DNA of 64,000 nucleotides from Chaenocephalus aceratus (GCA_023974075.1 CM043793.1:6667628-6731627); one strand, 5' to 3'. Numbered from the stretch's first letter, positions 20,950-33,513 are shown. Made by a program: numbers and translations. The notes: a model not told the origin generated them from the letters alone.

Positions 20950-22135
20950 ATGTTGCTTTTTTTAAATGGACTCTTCAATATTTGGCTTTTTAAAATAAGT
21001 CACTAGCTGTAGATAATACAAGGCAGCAATGATGTGATGTAGACAAACAAAATACATCCTAATCCCATTTCTTTGAGGGTCTAGTTGTATATCGTAGAAT
21101 GCTGATGTCATCCAGCCTCACTGTAAACATCCAGCACAAGGTGATGACTTCACAGGATCCCTGAAAAGAGCCATATATAGAGACATAAACACACATGTTG
21201 TCATAAATCCTGTCATCGTGCCATGAGTCCCAAAGTGACTAAAGTTGAAACATTTCCAATGAGGAAGTAGAAGAAGACGTAACGTCTCCTTCAGAGTGGG
21301 ATGACAGTTTGAAGAGCACTCAGTTTCTATCAGGGCGGCTTAAATGGGTGTGTGTGTGTGTGTGTGTTGGCAGAAAATAAATTGCACATTCTCACCGCAG
21401 GTGTGTACATGTGTGTGTTTGTGTCACTGTTGTTCCCACGGCGCTTCACATCAACTCTCACGACATTCAGGTCAGGGGATTTGTTCAAGCTTATTTGTCA
21501 AATGTGGCAAAAATATTACCTGAAACTGTTAGAAAAAAGAAGTGAAATACCACAGTGCCAAACCACGTTATTACATGTAAAAGTACACGCAGTATGTATG
21601 TGGAGTATGTACTCCTACAGAATGACACATTATGGAGTCTCTGAGGTTTTTAAAAGATAAACGTAATCTTATGCAAACAAGCTTTATCTTGTGCTACAAG
21701 ATGAAAACCATATTTTCCAAGTCTTCAGGGCCTGTTTTGTTGCCTGGCAATTCAAAACATCACAATTTGTATTAGAGTGCATGAGGACATGTCTGCAGGA
21801 AAATAAAAAACTAAAAGGCGTTTTTTATTGCCTTGCAGGAATGTGTGCAAGAGTGTTTATGTGCATCGTCAGCATTAGATATTAAGTTTCAGAATTTCTA
21901 TCTGAGAGTGACTACAACTCCAGTTCATCTCTTTCCGGCAGAAAGATCTTTCATTTCTGCCATTTTTGCTAAGTCATGTCTTAGCCCCAATATTTTCATA
22001 ATCCTTTTAACAGTGTCTTTGGAAACAACTCTGGAGCCTAACAGTATTTAACACTTCCATGTTTTATGTATCATTGGGGATAGTCCTTTGACAGACTGTG
22101 TCCATTTGTAAAGTGAATGTAATAACAATGTAAAC
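20950..22135. other. Intergenic, no gene recognised
   Basis: A (GT)n run is at 21345-21367. On the minus strand 21933-22047 reads a 38-codon frame with a helix-turn-helix-like G-S-R-V-V-S-K-D-T-V-K-R-I-M; too short to call. Confidence 0.4.
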
Positions 22136-22139
22136 GATA

Positions 22140-22335
22140 TAATATGAGTGTCTTATTTATGTTACATGTATTATTGGTGTTACATGAGTGCAATATGGGT
22201 CTATTAAATGTGTAATAATAGTGTAACATGGGTGTAATAGGGGTGTATTAATGTGTAATATTGGTGTTACATAGTTGTAATATGGGTCTAATAACAGCAT
22301 GGATGTAATAACAGTGTAATACGGGTGCAATGTAG
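22140..22335. repeat. Degenerate GTGTAATA minisatellite
   Basis: Irregular 9-25 bp units around GTGTAATA(T/G)GGGT. Open frames in it are spurious. Confidence 0.8.
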
Positions 22336-23048
22336 AAAACAGCAACCAATTAATTTCCCAAAATATTAATAAATTGCCCATTTAAAGGTTAATGCATACA
22401 TTAAAGTCACTTCACAGTAACATTGTCCATTCAAACTATCTGGCACCTGTTCTATCAACCACACATCAGCCTAGTGTTAACAGATGTCACCCATGGCCGT
22501 ATCCACCATTGAGGTCACCGAGGTCCGGACCTCGGTAATATTTCCCAAGCTGTGTATACAAAACTTGTGAAATAATTGCACTACTTCCATGTAGTACTTC
22601 CATTTACTGACGATGGGGGCGCTGCATAACTACGTAGCCTCGATTAAAGCAAACCGAAGAAGACGACATGTATCAACAAACCACCGCAGCCCGGACTTGA
22701 GCCGGAGCGGCGGAGGATTAATGAGGTATCTAGAGATCTGAGTCCAGCGGGCTGCTTGTGTTTCTGCTCATCAGGACATCATAGGACCAGCAGATCCTGT
22801 GTGAACGCTCTACGTTAGTCAGTGGACGTCCGACAACATGCACACTAACTTATATTGCAGCTATAGGCTATACTTTGGTTTACATTGCGTGAATAAACTA
22901 GCTAGAGAGCTACAGTTAATTACATTCATCCAATGTCAGAAGGATTACCTTTTAACAAACGTTGTAATGCTTTTCTTTCATTTCAATTTGAGTAACACAT
23001 TGAAGATATAACATTGTATTGTTTTCTTTTTACACTGACTCAGATATA

Positions 23049-23732
23049 ATGAAAAGACGTCAGTCGAAGCTCAGCTTTGGTAAGAAAGAGACAGGACAGG
23101 CAGAGAGAAAGAGAGAGAGAGAAAGTGATGGAAGTCAGGGAGGAACTGCAGGTACAGTCACACAAAATAATGTAGGCTTAATAACCCCATCTATCCATCT
23201 ATGTATCTATCTATAACAATAGTCTTCATTTACAATAGGCATCATTTTAAAACAACATACATCTATTGCAGTTATGATTTCATGATACAACACCATTTGC
23301 TTACATCTTTGTTCTCTTTTGAGAATCAAACAAAACAGATTTAAAAAAAAATGCAAACAAACAAGTGAAATGAACTCAATCAATCAATCAATGTTTATTT
23401 ATATAGCCCAATATCACAAATGTTACATTTGTCTCAGTGGTCTTCACAGTTTGTACAGAATATCAGTATGACAATACGACACCCTCTGTCCTTAGACCCT
23501 CACATCGTACAAGGAAACACTTCCGGAGAAAACCCACTGATTAAATGGCTGAATTGCTTTGAATTCACTGGCAGGAGCGACAAGTGAGGAGGAGCAAACA
23601 GTGAACAACGAGGGAGAGATTGAACACAGAGAAAGAGTAGAGGACAGAGAGAGTAGTGAACAGGAAGAGGACAGAGAGACTAAAGAAGATGGAAGAGAGG
23701 GTGCAGGTCCTTCTGCATGTCCAGATCATTAA
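23049..23732 (+). pseudogene. hAT transposase N-terminus, two exons surviving
   Basis: Exon 1 (23049-23151) opens M-K-R-R-Q-S-K-L-S-F-G-K-K and ends at a CAG/GTACAG donor. Exon 2 (23575-23732) follows a GGCAG acceptor and keeps the frame (phase 1): A-T-S-E-E-E-Q, a run of E/R/D residues, then a TAA at 23730-23732. The M-K-R-x-Q-x-x-L-x-x-F start is common in hAT/zf-MYM-like transposases (recalled, not searched). Together they would give a charged N-terminal piece of about 87 residues without zinc finger or catalytic core. The intron is interrupted by an L2 3' fragment. An unidentified host use is possible but unsupported. Confidence 0.65.
23379..23538 (-). mobile_element. L2 3' fragment nested in the hAT intron
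   Basis: Contains the (TTGA)n tail, TATATAGCCCAATATCACAA and GTACAAGGAAACACTTCC, matching 690-840. 5'-truncated to about 150 bp. Confidence 0.93.
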
Positions 23733-23941
23733 TAGTAACAATCAACTGATTCATGTATTACACTTTCAAAAATAATTGATGCTGCAGCCCACTGACATGG
23801 TTTGAAATCAATATATTATCCAATGTGTGACCCCCCACAGGACTTAAAAAGCACCTAAAATCTCGGGGGTATCCCCCGAACCCCCCTAACATGTTTGGAC
23901 CTCGGTATTTAGGAAATCCTGGATACGGCCCTGATGTCACC

Positions 23942-25180
23942 CCTTCCATGTATTGAACTGCCTTGATATCTGCATTAACATCAACTTCATGTGATTGTAA
24001 CATGTTGGTTCATGTTCATAACATGTAGCGTGTCTCAGTTCTTGCCAAGTGGTCAGACATGACTGCGGATGAAGCAGGGTTAGAGTGTGTTCAAAGTTTA
24101 AGACCAGTCGAACAGATATCTGTTGTGAGATGGAGTGGAGATGGATTTGAAAAGCTTGGAAAGTTGATAAATCACATCAGTGTAATGTCTTGTGGCGTCT
24201 TTAGGAAACTCACAAAAGACTCAATAATCAGGTCAAACTAGTTCAGTTCATCTTTGTGTGTCACTTTCCTACTTTTAACCACAGGAAACGTAAACCTCTG
24301 CAAGTCATTACAACCTGTGTGAAGATGATCCGACAGTTTGCGTTGGAGGACGTCACCATCTGGAAACTTCTACATTCGTTGCACGGAATGCTGCCAGTTT
24401 ACAATCAGCTGGCTGTCTCTGCAGCACACCAACACAGTGTTTGTTAAATAGCACATTAAGAAACCTACACATGGAAGGAGACATTCCGGTGCTACCACTC
24501 AGGTTCATTACAGAGCAGAGTTTACAGGAACGCAGGAGAGCACTTGGAAGCATGCAGGTATTATCTCAGGTGTGATATCTCCGCCCATGCACCTCTGATT
24601 CAACAATCGTTGCGCCTAATTTTTGAATATTCAAAAGTGATTTCACAAAGGATCAAAACTGCTTCAAAACACATGCACTGCGAGCTAAATCACATACTCA
24701 AAGTATACTTACCTGCCCTTGCAAAGTACATACTGTTGCCTGCACTTGTAGTACTTCATCATAACATTGACCCTCTTGCTCAAAGTGCCGCTGCTATACA
24801 GTGGACTGTGCGTCCAAAAGTGCATGCTAGCTAGCAACACTTGACTAGGTACATCCTGGTATTTTTGGCATAGAGCATTTAAAATACCATGCATTTGGTC
24901 ATTCTAAATATTTGTTTGGCATACTCAATAGTGTAGACAGAGAAAATGTATTCACTTTAAAGTGATACAAATAAGGTTTTGTCATATTCTGTAAATACTT
25001 TCAGCCCCAGCTCGGACTGTGTTTGAAATACCTAGTAGCATTGTTCTGTTTCTTTGTTTTGATGTGAGCTTCTGCAGAAAGAATCAGAAGCATCTGAATA
25101 CACACACACACACTTTTTTGTTTTACTTATTATACTTTTCAGAAAATCTGTTGTTGCTGTAAGTATTTAACTCTATAGCA
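23942..25180. other. Intergenic, no gene recognised
   Basis: Several short frames overlap on both strands between 24050 and 24890 with no recognisable domain. Confidence 0.4.
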
Positions 25181-25184
25181 CATT

Positions 25185-25400
25185 AAAGGGGCCCTATTTT
25201 GATCATTGTCCGGTGTATATCAGTATGTAGTGTCTCTGACATGTCTCCATGCTCTAATGTTCAAAAAGCTCTTTATCGTTCTCATACTGCCTGTGCTGCA
25301 GCACCTCTTTTCACCCTCTGTCTGAAACCAGAGCCCAGTCTGCTCTGATTGGTTAGCTGCCCGGCTCTGTTGTGATTGGTCAACCGCTTAGAGACCATTT
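25185..25400 (-). repeat. MITE family M2, longest copy
   Basis: Begins AAAGGGGCCCTATTTTGATC, then CATGTCTCCATGCTCTAATG, GTGCTGCAGCACCTC, CAGAGCCCAGTCTGCTCTG and TGTTGTGATTGGTCAACC. Orientation is opposite to the copies at 10695, 20805 and 36080. Confidence 0.85.
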
Positions 25401-25404
25401 TTAA

Positions 25405-26685
25405 ACGAAATGTAAGTCATCTCTAAATTACATTTCAGAGCTCAACTTTTCCAAAGATGCAAGTCACTTCACCGTCAGTCAGGTCCTGACCAATGCTTGT
25501 ATGAATGAAGCACCTATGTCAACATTTCAGAGTATGTTTCATTTCACAACAGGAATATGTTGGTCAGAGCAGATGATCAATCGGTCAACCTTCAACTCAG
25601 TGGCCCCGGATTGAACGGCTGCCCAGAGTTTACAGGAAGTGGGGAGAGAAACAGTGACACAGCAGCAGCATCACTGGAGATCTCCCCATGTGTGTTTTCC
25701 AATCTGAGGCAAGCCGTGCTGCTGACGTTCAGACGGGAGTTACTCAGAGGCAGGAAGTCCTCTGTTTAGATTGCAGAGGTTGGGGTTAGCTGTGAAAAGC
25801 AGCACGTTTCTGGACGGTTCATAAAAAACCTCATCTCTCCTCAAACCAGACACTGCCGGGATTTACCAAGAGTTTCCCCCCGGCCCCTCCCCCTTCTCAA
25901 ACCTGCTGGTCGAATCCGATCCAGATGGAAAATTCCTGCTCTGGAACCAAAGAGGGGGCGGGACGCCAGAACCATGTGCTGTCTAGATTTAACACGATAA
26001 TGGACACAAGCTCGAAAACAGACACACACTTACGGTTTGGTTAGAGGGTTTCTCAAAGGTCTTCATGGAAGGTCAGAGCTCCATTGAAACAATTCAATCA
26101 TGAATCATTTAGTCAAGTTTTCACTTTTTTTGAAGCTTTTAAATAAACCACGCGCTCTTCATCAGTATGACCTACCAAGCATGCACATAAAGAAATCCAT
26201 AGAAGAATGCAGCGGAACATTCTAAAAAAAGTTGTGATTAACGGTCAAAGTTTGTGATTCCGTGATAGAAGAAGAAGCTCCACTCCAAGCAGAGGGATTT
26301 AAACTCTCTGGTCCAGCTCCGTGGGTCTTTCAACCCCTGATCGCTCTCCCTTCAGCCATCATGACTCTGAGTGTGTGTGCACTCCACAAACATCAAAGCG
26401 AATATTCCAAAGGTATTACGCAGTGTTTTCTGAGTAATGTTTTTTAGATTGCCCGGACTTCTTTTTGCAGATTAATTTGTCTGCACATAGTCCCTTCATA
26501 AGATCGTTTTAAGCAAACATATGCTATCAAAAAACAGCAGACCGCTGAATGTCCAAATTGACTAATCAGAATCGAGTATTCAACTAAGCCATGTGATCAA
26601 AATAAATAATAGTAGGATCTTCTCTATATCTAATACGTAGCTTATTCTTTATTATTGCATGCTTTTTCTTACCTGCTTTGCCACT
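25405..26685. other. Intergenic, no gene recognised
   Basis: No convincing coding or RNA feature. Confidence 0.45.
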
Positions 26686-26689
26686 TGTG

Positions 26690-26745
26690 CAGTAACACTG
26701 TACATATCCCGCTGCGGGACTAATAAAGGAATTGTGATTCTGATT
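26690..26745 (+). repeat. LINE-like 3' tail
   Basis: CCCGCTGCGGGACTAATAAA followed by GGAATTGTGATTCTGATTG is typical of a LINE 3' end with a GATTCT tail. Only the tail survives. Confidence 0.6.
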
Positions 26746-26749
26746 GTCG

Positions 26750-28015
26750 TATATAAAACGTTTTTAACCCTTTTAAGTTCTGGACTTTCTACTTCAATTT
26801 CACTCAAACCTTCTTTGATAACAAATATAGAAATGACATTTTCCTTAGTAAAGTTTGACTTGGTTGTTAATCAGATCATCGCGGATGAGGCAGAAATCAA
26901 CAACGACATGAGTCAACACAAATGTTTTGAATTAGAGCGACATGCCATCCAGACACAAACATGTTGTTAACATGTAATCTCTTTGCGTCTATACTACAGG
27001 CCATACGATAGTTTAGGTTGCCCTCTTGAGGCTGTGAAACACATGCGCAGTTAGTCTGTGTCGACCTGGAGCATGAGGTCCACTGTTCGTTAATGGCTCT
27101 GTATTGGTGTTATGCACGTTGATGGAATAAACCAAGTTAACAGAAGATAAACGTTGTGTTTATTTGTAGTAGACAAACACATGTGACTTGGGAAGACCAA
27201 GAAGTATGTGTGTAGTGTGTAGTTTGTGTGTAGTGAAACGGGGGCCTGTGTGATCATGAAGCCCCCAAGCCCCCACAGCCGGTTGTCGCCTGATTTTCGG
27301 CACGTAGTCCCGTTCACATTGCAACGGGCCAATCAAAAGTTTATTTGAATAGAATTAGCGCACAGTGACCCACTTCACATTGTCACCACGATGACCTGAA
27401 AGCCGCCTGATCAGAGAAAGCGACCAGTCAGAGTGAGTGTGTGTGCGTGGGTGTGTTTGTGTGCATGTGTGTGGGAAACCATCCTTGAGCCTGGGGGACT
27501 AAAGGATCAGGAAAGAAAACTGTAGAAAGAAAACAGAGCCATGTTAAACACATGAGGACGGCATTACAATCATGACTCAGCTTAAAATAACTCTGCTGGA
27601 AGTCAATTCATCTTTTACAGTAAAGGGGGAAATGGAAAAGAGCTGACCGTGTTGCATCAGAGTGTAAACCAAGTGAAATACCAGACAGCAGACAGGGGAG
27701 TGAGTCTGTCTGTGCACACACGCACAAAAGGGAGATTATCGGCATAAGAAAGGAGGATCTTCACAGACTTGAATGCTGATGTTGTATTAAGAATGGAGTC
27801 TCTCTTGAGTCGACCGTCAGACAGCGAAAACGTTTTCATATCGGAGTGCCTGAGCTGGAAGTTGGAATGATTTTTTACAGTTTCCGTGCCCTGTATTGAA
27901 CCCTCTTCTCCACTTTGCCCTTTAAATTAAGTGAGCTTTTAAGGGAAAATATGCAGCAAGACGTTCATTATTGAGAAAAAGAACCCCGAAAAGGATCCTG
28001 ATGCACAACATCTCC
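26750..28015. other. Intergenic, no gene recognised
   Basis: No feature I can support. Confidence 0.4.
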
Positions 28016-28019
28016 CTTC

Positions 28020-28206
28020 TGTGCTATCTAAGGACAGAGGGTGTCGTTTTTTCTCATACTGATATTCTGAACAATCTGTGCCGTTGTATTTGCTGTAAAG
28101 TGTCTCTACTGTAGGCTATTTTTATTATATGTACAGCACTTTGGCTCCACCAAAAATCGTTTATAAATGTGCTATATAAATAAAACTTGATTTGATTTGA
28201 TTTGAA
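28020..28206 (+). mobile_element. L2-related 3' end (TTGATTTGA tail)
   Basis: GACAGAGGGTGTCGTTTT and CATACTGATATTCTG match the 3'UTR of the other L2 copies. The tail is GTGCTATATAAATAAAACTT then (GATTT)n, a different tail subfamily. Confidence 0.85.
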
Positions 28207-28209
28207 CAT

Positions 28210-29435
28210 TACATAAATGACGGCAGCATTGATCGGGGTTTTCTATAACTGTTCAAGTCTGTTCACATTTAGTTTTCCATTAAAAACGGCTGCTGTTCCC
28301 TTTACTTCCTGTCTGTCTTCTTCTGCTTTAACCTTTTCTCTTCTCTTGCGCTGTTGACTTCTTCTGGTTGAGGATGGTTTAGCAGTCAGGAGTCAACATT
28401 TGTATGTGATCCCAATTAATACAAATGAATATAAAGCTGTTTCAAGCTAAAAACAAACCGCTAGCTTAAAACAGCTAAAGCTAATTAGAATCTGGATAAT
28501 AAATCAGGACACTTTCAGTGTTGCAAACTGAAGCAGGAGTCTGAGATCAGCAGAGTTGTTCAAACATTTAAAAGATCTATATCTTTCATGTTTTTACAAA
28601 GGAGTTTCCAAAACTTTATTCCACAATAAAGATCTTTGTATCTGACACAGATACTACGGTTTCACTCATAGTTCTCTGCACAGACACTCAGACTCTCACT
28701 CTCTGCTGTCAGACTTGTGTGGACATGTTTTAGACTGATAAAGCTAAATGTCGTGCATTCACTCGAGCCACGTCTACAGGAAACACAACCACACAAAATC
28801 AACTGCAGAGTTAATACATCGTTTTTGAGGTGTAATGTATACGTCACAACACGAGTAGCTATATGACGAACACATGGCCCGTTATCGTTATGATTCACTT
28901 AACACATCATCAAATAACCACAATTCAAGTAAAAAAGGACACACAACTATAAACAAATATTACATGAATGTCACAAAATATATAACTCCTCATTTAGCCA
29001 ACGAGCGCATCCGTTTGCAATCAGATGCAAAACCTCTTTTAGAAAATGTGATGAGTCAAGAAGCTTCCTAGGATTTAAAGTCCTTAAAAGATCATTTGAA
29101 GGTACCATGACAGAGACATGTTTCATCAAGGTCATAGGGTCCATTTCCAACATGCCACAATCCGCTGTGAAGTACTTTCCAAGAGAATTCATGATCTGTG
29201 TTCCACTTCACATCTTCTGTGACTTCACAAGCTTCTTACCCTTTGCTGATTATTCATATGTATTACTGTATACTGATTTGTTTTACTGATGAACAGAACC
29301 TGCATTACTGTACGAGTATCATCTGCCATTCCAAATGAACCCCGACTCCAGAACATTGGCTATCTGGGATCATAAGTCATTTATGTGTCATCTCATATTT
29401 CTGTCCACTTTTCGCCTCACTGCCTGCCAACATTG
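28210..29435. other. Intergenic, no gene recognised
   Basis: No feature I can support. Confidence 0.4.
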
Positions 29436-29436
29436 G

Positions 29437-29442
29437 TGAGTG

Positions 29443-29491
<49 letters not shown>
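29437..29491. repeat. (GT)n microsatellite
   Basis: Nearly perfect. Further (GT)n runs flank the next repeat at 29759-29787 and 29906-29951. Confidence 0.95.
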
Positions 29492-29492
<1 letters not shown>

Positions 29493-29493
<1 letters not shown>

Positions 29494-29758
29494 TCTAGCA
29501 TTACCATACTTGTGGGGACCTACATCTGTATTGTCACGTGTGGGGACTGGCTTCCCTTATGGGGACAAATTGGAGGTCCCCATAAGGGGAATCATTAATT
29601 TTAGGGTGAAGACTTGGTTAGGTTTAGGGTTAGGGTTAGGGTTAGGTTAAGGGTAAGGGTTAGGGTTAGGCATGTGTTGGTTATGGTTAAGGTTAGGATA
29701 AGTCTCCAGGAAATGCATGTGTAAGTCAATGAAGTCCCCTGAAGTGATGCATACATGG
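29493..29758. repeat. Interspersed repeat with telomere-like (TTAGGG)n core
   Basis: TGTGGGGACCTACATCTGTA and CCCTTATGGGGACAAATTGG, then an interior of about 10 TTAGGG-related units (29615-29680), then GAAGTCCCC. The GGGGAC words are found on both sides. This looks like a repeat with a telomere-like interior rather than a true chromosome-fusion scar. Confidence 0.75.
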
Positions 29759-29914
29759 TATGTGTGTGTGTGTGTGTGTGTGTGTGTAGACATGATGTAC
29801 AGTGTCAGGAATTTCACGCTATGCTGAGAGAAAATCTTTGTGACACATCTTGCAGTGACGTTCTCCTCCTACCACCTAGATATTAACTTAAGGTTCCCAC
29901 TGAAGGGTGTGTGT

Positions 29915-29956
<42 letters not shown>

Positions 29957-30395
29957 CCTGCAACCTCAGATGCTTCTGATTCTTTCTGCAGAAGCTCAGA
30001 TCGAAACAAAAGAAACAGAACAATGCTACAGGTATTTCGAACACGCAGTATCTGAACGCAACAAGTTTCTTTAACAGTCTTAGTTGGAGGGAAAGTGATT
30101 AGAGACGTGAGGAAACACTGCAACACGGAGCATGTAGTCCAACACATATGAAGCAGTCTCTTTGGAGAAAGCGGCCACTCCCTGGTCTCAATCTGAATCA
30201 TTAAGGCCTCTACATTACTGCAGACATTTGAAATGCTTAACAAACCCTTATGTATTTGTTCTGCGTCAATTCACGATCGTTCAAATCTCTCCAACTGATC
30301 TGGTCCGTCTAAAGTTAGCCTGACCCATCGAGTCACAAAAGTCACATTCATGAGAATTCATCAGATCCTAAAATACTGGAATTGTACTTTAATAT

Positions 30396-30590
30396 GAAGG
30401 GCAGTGGTAGAAAATAATAAAAAAGTAAATACAAAAAAAGTAACAGAAATTCTGTAGTACTTTACTTAAGTATTTACCTTTATTTAAACTTTAATCCATT
30501 ATATTTATATGGAGAAATATAGTTCTTGACACTTATTTTTACTTAGATACTTGGTGCTATGCAGATAAGGGTTTAAATAAAATGATATAT
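30396..30590 (+). repeat. hAT-like MITE left end (CAGTGGTAGAAAATAA)
   Basis: GGCAGTGGTAGAAAATAATA followed by CTTTACTTAAGTATTTACCT; same family as 12010-12515. Confidence 0.55.
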
Positions 30591-30660
30591 TACATTACAT
30601 TACATTGCATTTAGCTGACGCTTTTATCCAAAGCGACTTACTTTTCGACCAGGAAGACAC
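30589..30660 (+). repeat. Short fish repeat (GCTGACGCTTTTATCCAAAG)
   Basis: (TTACA)n followed by GCTGACGCTTTTATCCAAAG and CGACTTAC, which I recall as a very common teleost interspersed repeat. A degenerate relative is at about 52610-52660. Confidence 0.7.
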
Positions 30661-30664
30661 AACC

Positions 30665-31340
30665 TTGAAGAAAACAGAATCATAAAGTACATCAGGTTTC
30701 ATAGAGCCAAGTATATATGTATAACATGCAAAAAAAAACGTGCTCCTGTAACACAAAAAGCATCAGTGATATTATTCCAATAAATGATATATATATATGT
30801 TATGTATAGGAAATGTCATTAAGAAAGCACTGGGACAGTTTAAAATGCACAAACACATTTGTATTTCTTCAAATCAAAAAAGTTTCACTTCAGATAAGTT
30901 TAATATTTGAACGATCTGCAGAGAGTAGCCTCAAAGAAATGCCTTGTACTCAACAATGATAACGCACATCCAGAGCTCAAGCTGCAGGTGTTCACTGATA
31001 TAACTGTGGAACTTGATATCAACCCTAACAATTCCTCTCCGGCTAAACCAGGCCAAGGAAAGATGTATGCAATGAGGAAATACCAGCAGCAGGCTGCGGT
31101 TATGTTCATTGCGACACCGGTTTTTCTTTGTTCCTCATAATGTTTTCCATTGTGAAAAGCCCAGTTATAAAAGAGTTTACATTCTAGAGAACAGCACTTT
31201 GTCATGTCACGTAGGGTGCTTTGAGAGTGAACAGTTTACAGTGAAACCATTCATGTGCCAAACTGTACTGAGTCAGTGAAATGATTGTAATCCTCTAGCA
31301 GTGATACTTTAGAATGGCCATGAGGGTTTGTGCGTTAGAT
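30665..31340. other. Intergenic, no gene recognised
   Basis: No feature I can support. Confidence 0.4.
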
Positions 31341-31344
31341 CCCC

Positions 31345-31955
31345 CTTGTCAGTATAGGTATACTTTGTATTGTATTATCAAAAACTCCCAACCTTAACCA
31401 ATTTTTTTCCAAAGAAAGTTGATAATTACATGTGAAAATTAGACAATTTTACTTAATTTTTTGGGAATAAAGTCGTAAATCTTATTAGAGAAAATAAAAG
31501 CAGTTACATAAGTCTAACAAAAAATAGCAACTTTCTTCTGTAAAGAGTTCGACTTAAGTCTCAATTTGAGCACTTCATCTTGAACATGTATTGCGTGAAT
31601 CGACTGTGCTAAAGATGTAAATGTTCTTTGTCAAACATGTATATTTTGTTTGGTTACTCCACACATTAACCTTAAAAAATGATCATGCATGATATTACCA
31701 GTTGCTTTTGACCTTATGTAGGCTATCCCCTTTTTCCACTTCCGGTCCAAGCGCATATATCTAGCTACCCATTTGAAAAGCTAGCTAGCTATTGCCAAAT
31801 GACTGGCTCTTGTCATTTAAATGTGTATTATTATTATTCAAACCCAATATGGTTAAACTTGCAGTGTGGACCTGTGTCTAGAGAGTAATTATACAAACAT
31901 TGTTGACATTTTCTATTTCAAGCCTTTCATACAGCCAGCTCTTCACAGCTCCGAT
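31345..31955 (+). repeat. Left arm of a long inverted repeat around ier3-like copy 2
   Basis: The reverse complement closely matches 37325-38122. Anchors: CAGCCAGCTCTTCACAGCTC here versus GAGCTGTGAAGAGCTGGCTG there; GCTAGCTAGCTATTGCCAAA versus TTTGGCAATAGCTAGCTAGC. The outer limit is near GTATACTTTGTATTGTATTA and the inner limit is at about 31952. Noncoding. Confidence 0.93.
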
Positions 31956-31959
31956 ATAT

Positions 31960-33310
31960 ATGTATATCTTATATATACTCTTTGAAGCTGCAGGACGGAA
32001 CAAATTCGCTTCCACGACAATAAAGTACATCACATCGTACTGTATGGTAGGTTTCCTAGCTGTAAACAACTTTCAAACCTTACTCCCAATTGCAATTTGC
32101 ATAGAAACTCACAGTCCTTCTCAAACTCATAACTCAGTCACAGGAAATACACAGACATGATATGTCATAGTTTTAGATTCAGTGTGACATTCTTTCCGAT
32201 TCTTTATGTTCCAACCAATCCTCATGTTGATTAAATCCAGATTTACCCATCGTATCTTGAGAATGTTTTTCCACTTTCTTCAGTTTTCTGGATGCAACAT
32301 GTGATGATGTCATTTAAAGACACTCACTGGTTTTGCTGGAACATTCTTGAAAGAGGCCGTGCCACAAGACTCTAACACTTGAGAGTCACAGTGCTGGGGG
32401 GGATTGGAAGCGATATTCTTATGTTTATAATTCAGAACAAATTGTGTTTATAAATTGGCAAACCATGCAGTCTTTTGTCAGCATGACATCTGTCAGTCCA
32501 TCTCTGGGAAGGAAGTGCCAACAAAAAATCCCCACATTTTAAATCGTCTCTATATTTAGACTTTATCGACACATCTGACTTCCCCATGCAGGTGCACATA
32601 ACACAGAAGGTTATTCAGGAAGACATTCAGGAATGTTTGGGTTTTGTTTCTGGTATCTTGTTATGTTTAGGACTGGTCATGTAACATCTCCTAGTGTGGA
32701 GTTTAAGAGGAAATGTGTGTGTTTACAGTCACCTGAAACCTAGCAGATTCACTCAATGACTTCTGAATATCATGCGAATATCATGTGTAAGTTATATTGC
32801 TTCAAACATGTGCAACAATAAAGAGTTAAGGCACTTTATGATATATTATCAAATTATACTCAATCAAATCAAATTAATACTTTATAACAATTAATAAAAG
32901 TGAATATTCAACATTTAACAGCATCTATGTGAACCTACTGTATGGTGTGTAGACACAACATTGATGTAAAAGCTCCACGTCTATGCAAGACTTAATAAAT
33001 AGGAAAAATGTGCTCTTTATTATTTGTTGAGACATGGTTCTATACACGTTTAGATGCCTTTACAAATATCCTTTTTTTTCAAATGTAAAGCCTGTGTTAT
33101 CCAAATTCTCAAGAATCAGTGATTCGTGAATTACATTAGGCATACTCCTTAATCACTCATATATGATAGACTTTCGGCTTTTGTCAATTGAAATGCCTCT
33201 CTCTGAAGAGGCCATATGATTTGGTGTAATTATTTCACCAAACCCTGATGATTAATTCGGCTCCTCGGCGCATGGTGCCACAGCATTCCAGCTGCGGTCG
33301 CAAACTCCAA
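31960..33310. other. Upstream region of ier3-like copy 2, no other gene recognised
   Basis: No other gene seen. Regulatory sequence for the immediate-early gene may lie here but cannot be proven by eye. Confidence 0.4.
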
Positions 33311-33314
33311 CATT

Positions 33315-33322
33315 ATGCAAAT
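33315..33322 (+). promoter_or_regulatory. Exact octamer motif ATGCAAAT
   Basis: A POU/Oct-type site about 95 bp upstream of the TATA box and 200 bp upstream of the ATG. Functional use is inference. Confidence 0.4.
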
Positions 33323-33414
33323 ATTTCGTTTTTTTCTCACTTGAGCAATACCGTCAGGGAGTGGCCTTCTTACTATGGGCGTTTCTAAAAGAAAACACAA
33401 CCCGAACATGTAGC

Positions 33415-33421
33415 TATAAAG
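33415..33421 (+). promoter_or_regulatory. TATA box of ier3-like copy 2
   Basis: TATAAAG. The implied start site at about 33445 lies after the upstream in-frame ATG at 33439, which supports the ATG at 33514. Confidence 0.7.
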
Positions 33422-33513
33422 TGTGAGCTGTTCGCTGGGTGAGACATATTCAACTTTCTGAGAGCACCGAGAGAGTAACACAGAGAGAGAAAACGACACA
33501 AAACTCAAAGAAA

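Larger units (their letters stand above)
22492..23933 (+). mobile_element. hAT transposon, internally deleted, perfect 8-bp TSD
   Basis: Left end CATGGCCGTATCCACC, right end inverse CAGGGCCGTATCCAGG. The flanks are ATGTCACC at 22484-22491 and ATGTCACC at 23934-23941. Subterminal GACCTCGGTA occurs near both ends in inverted orientation. It is 1442 bp and includes a nested L2 tail (23379-23538). Two 5' transposase exons survive, but the catalytic exons are gone, so it is nonautonomous. Confidence 0.93.

Noticed and set aside
21933..22047. 38-codon minus frame with a helix-turn-helix-like stretch
   Set aside because: Too short and without flanking support; could be a decayed transposase piece but not claimable.
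23942..24900. Coding exons suggested by overlapping frames on both strands
   Set aside because: No recognisable motif, no consistent splice pair, composition like its surroundings.
29615..29680. Chromosome-fusion telomere scar
   Set aside because: Flanking sequence looks like a dispersed repeat, and the array is short and imperfect.
33439..33513. In-frame 25-codon N-terminal extension of ier3-like copy 2
   Set aside because: The ATG at 33439 is only ~24 bp after the TATA box, so it lies at or before the likely start site; the 33514 ATG has a better context and fits the family length.
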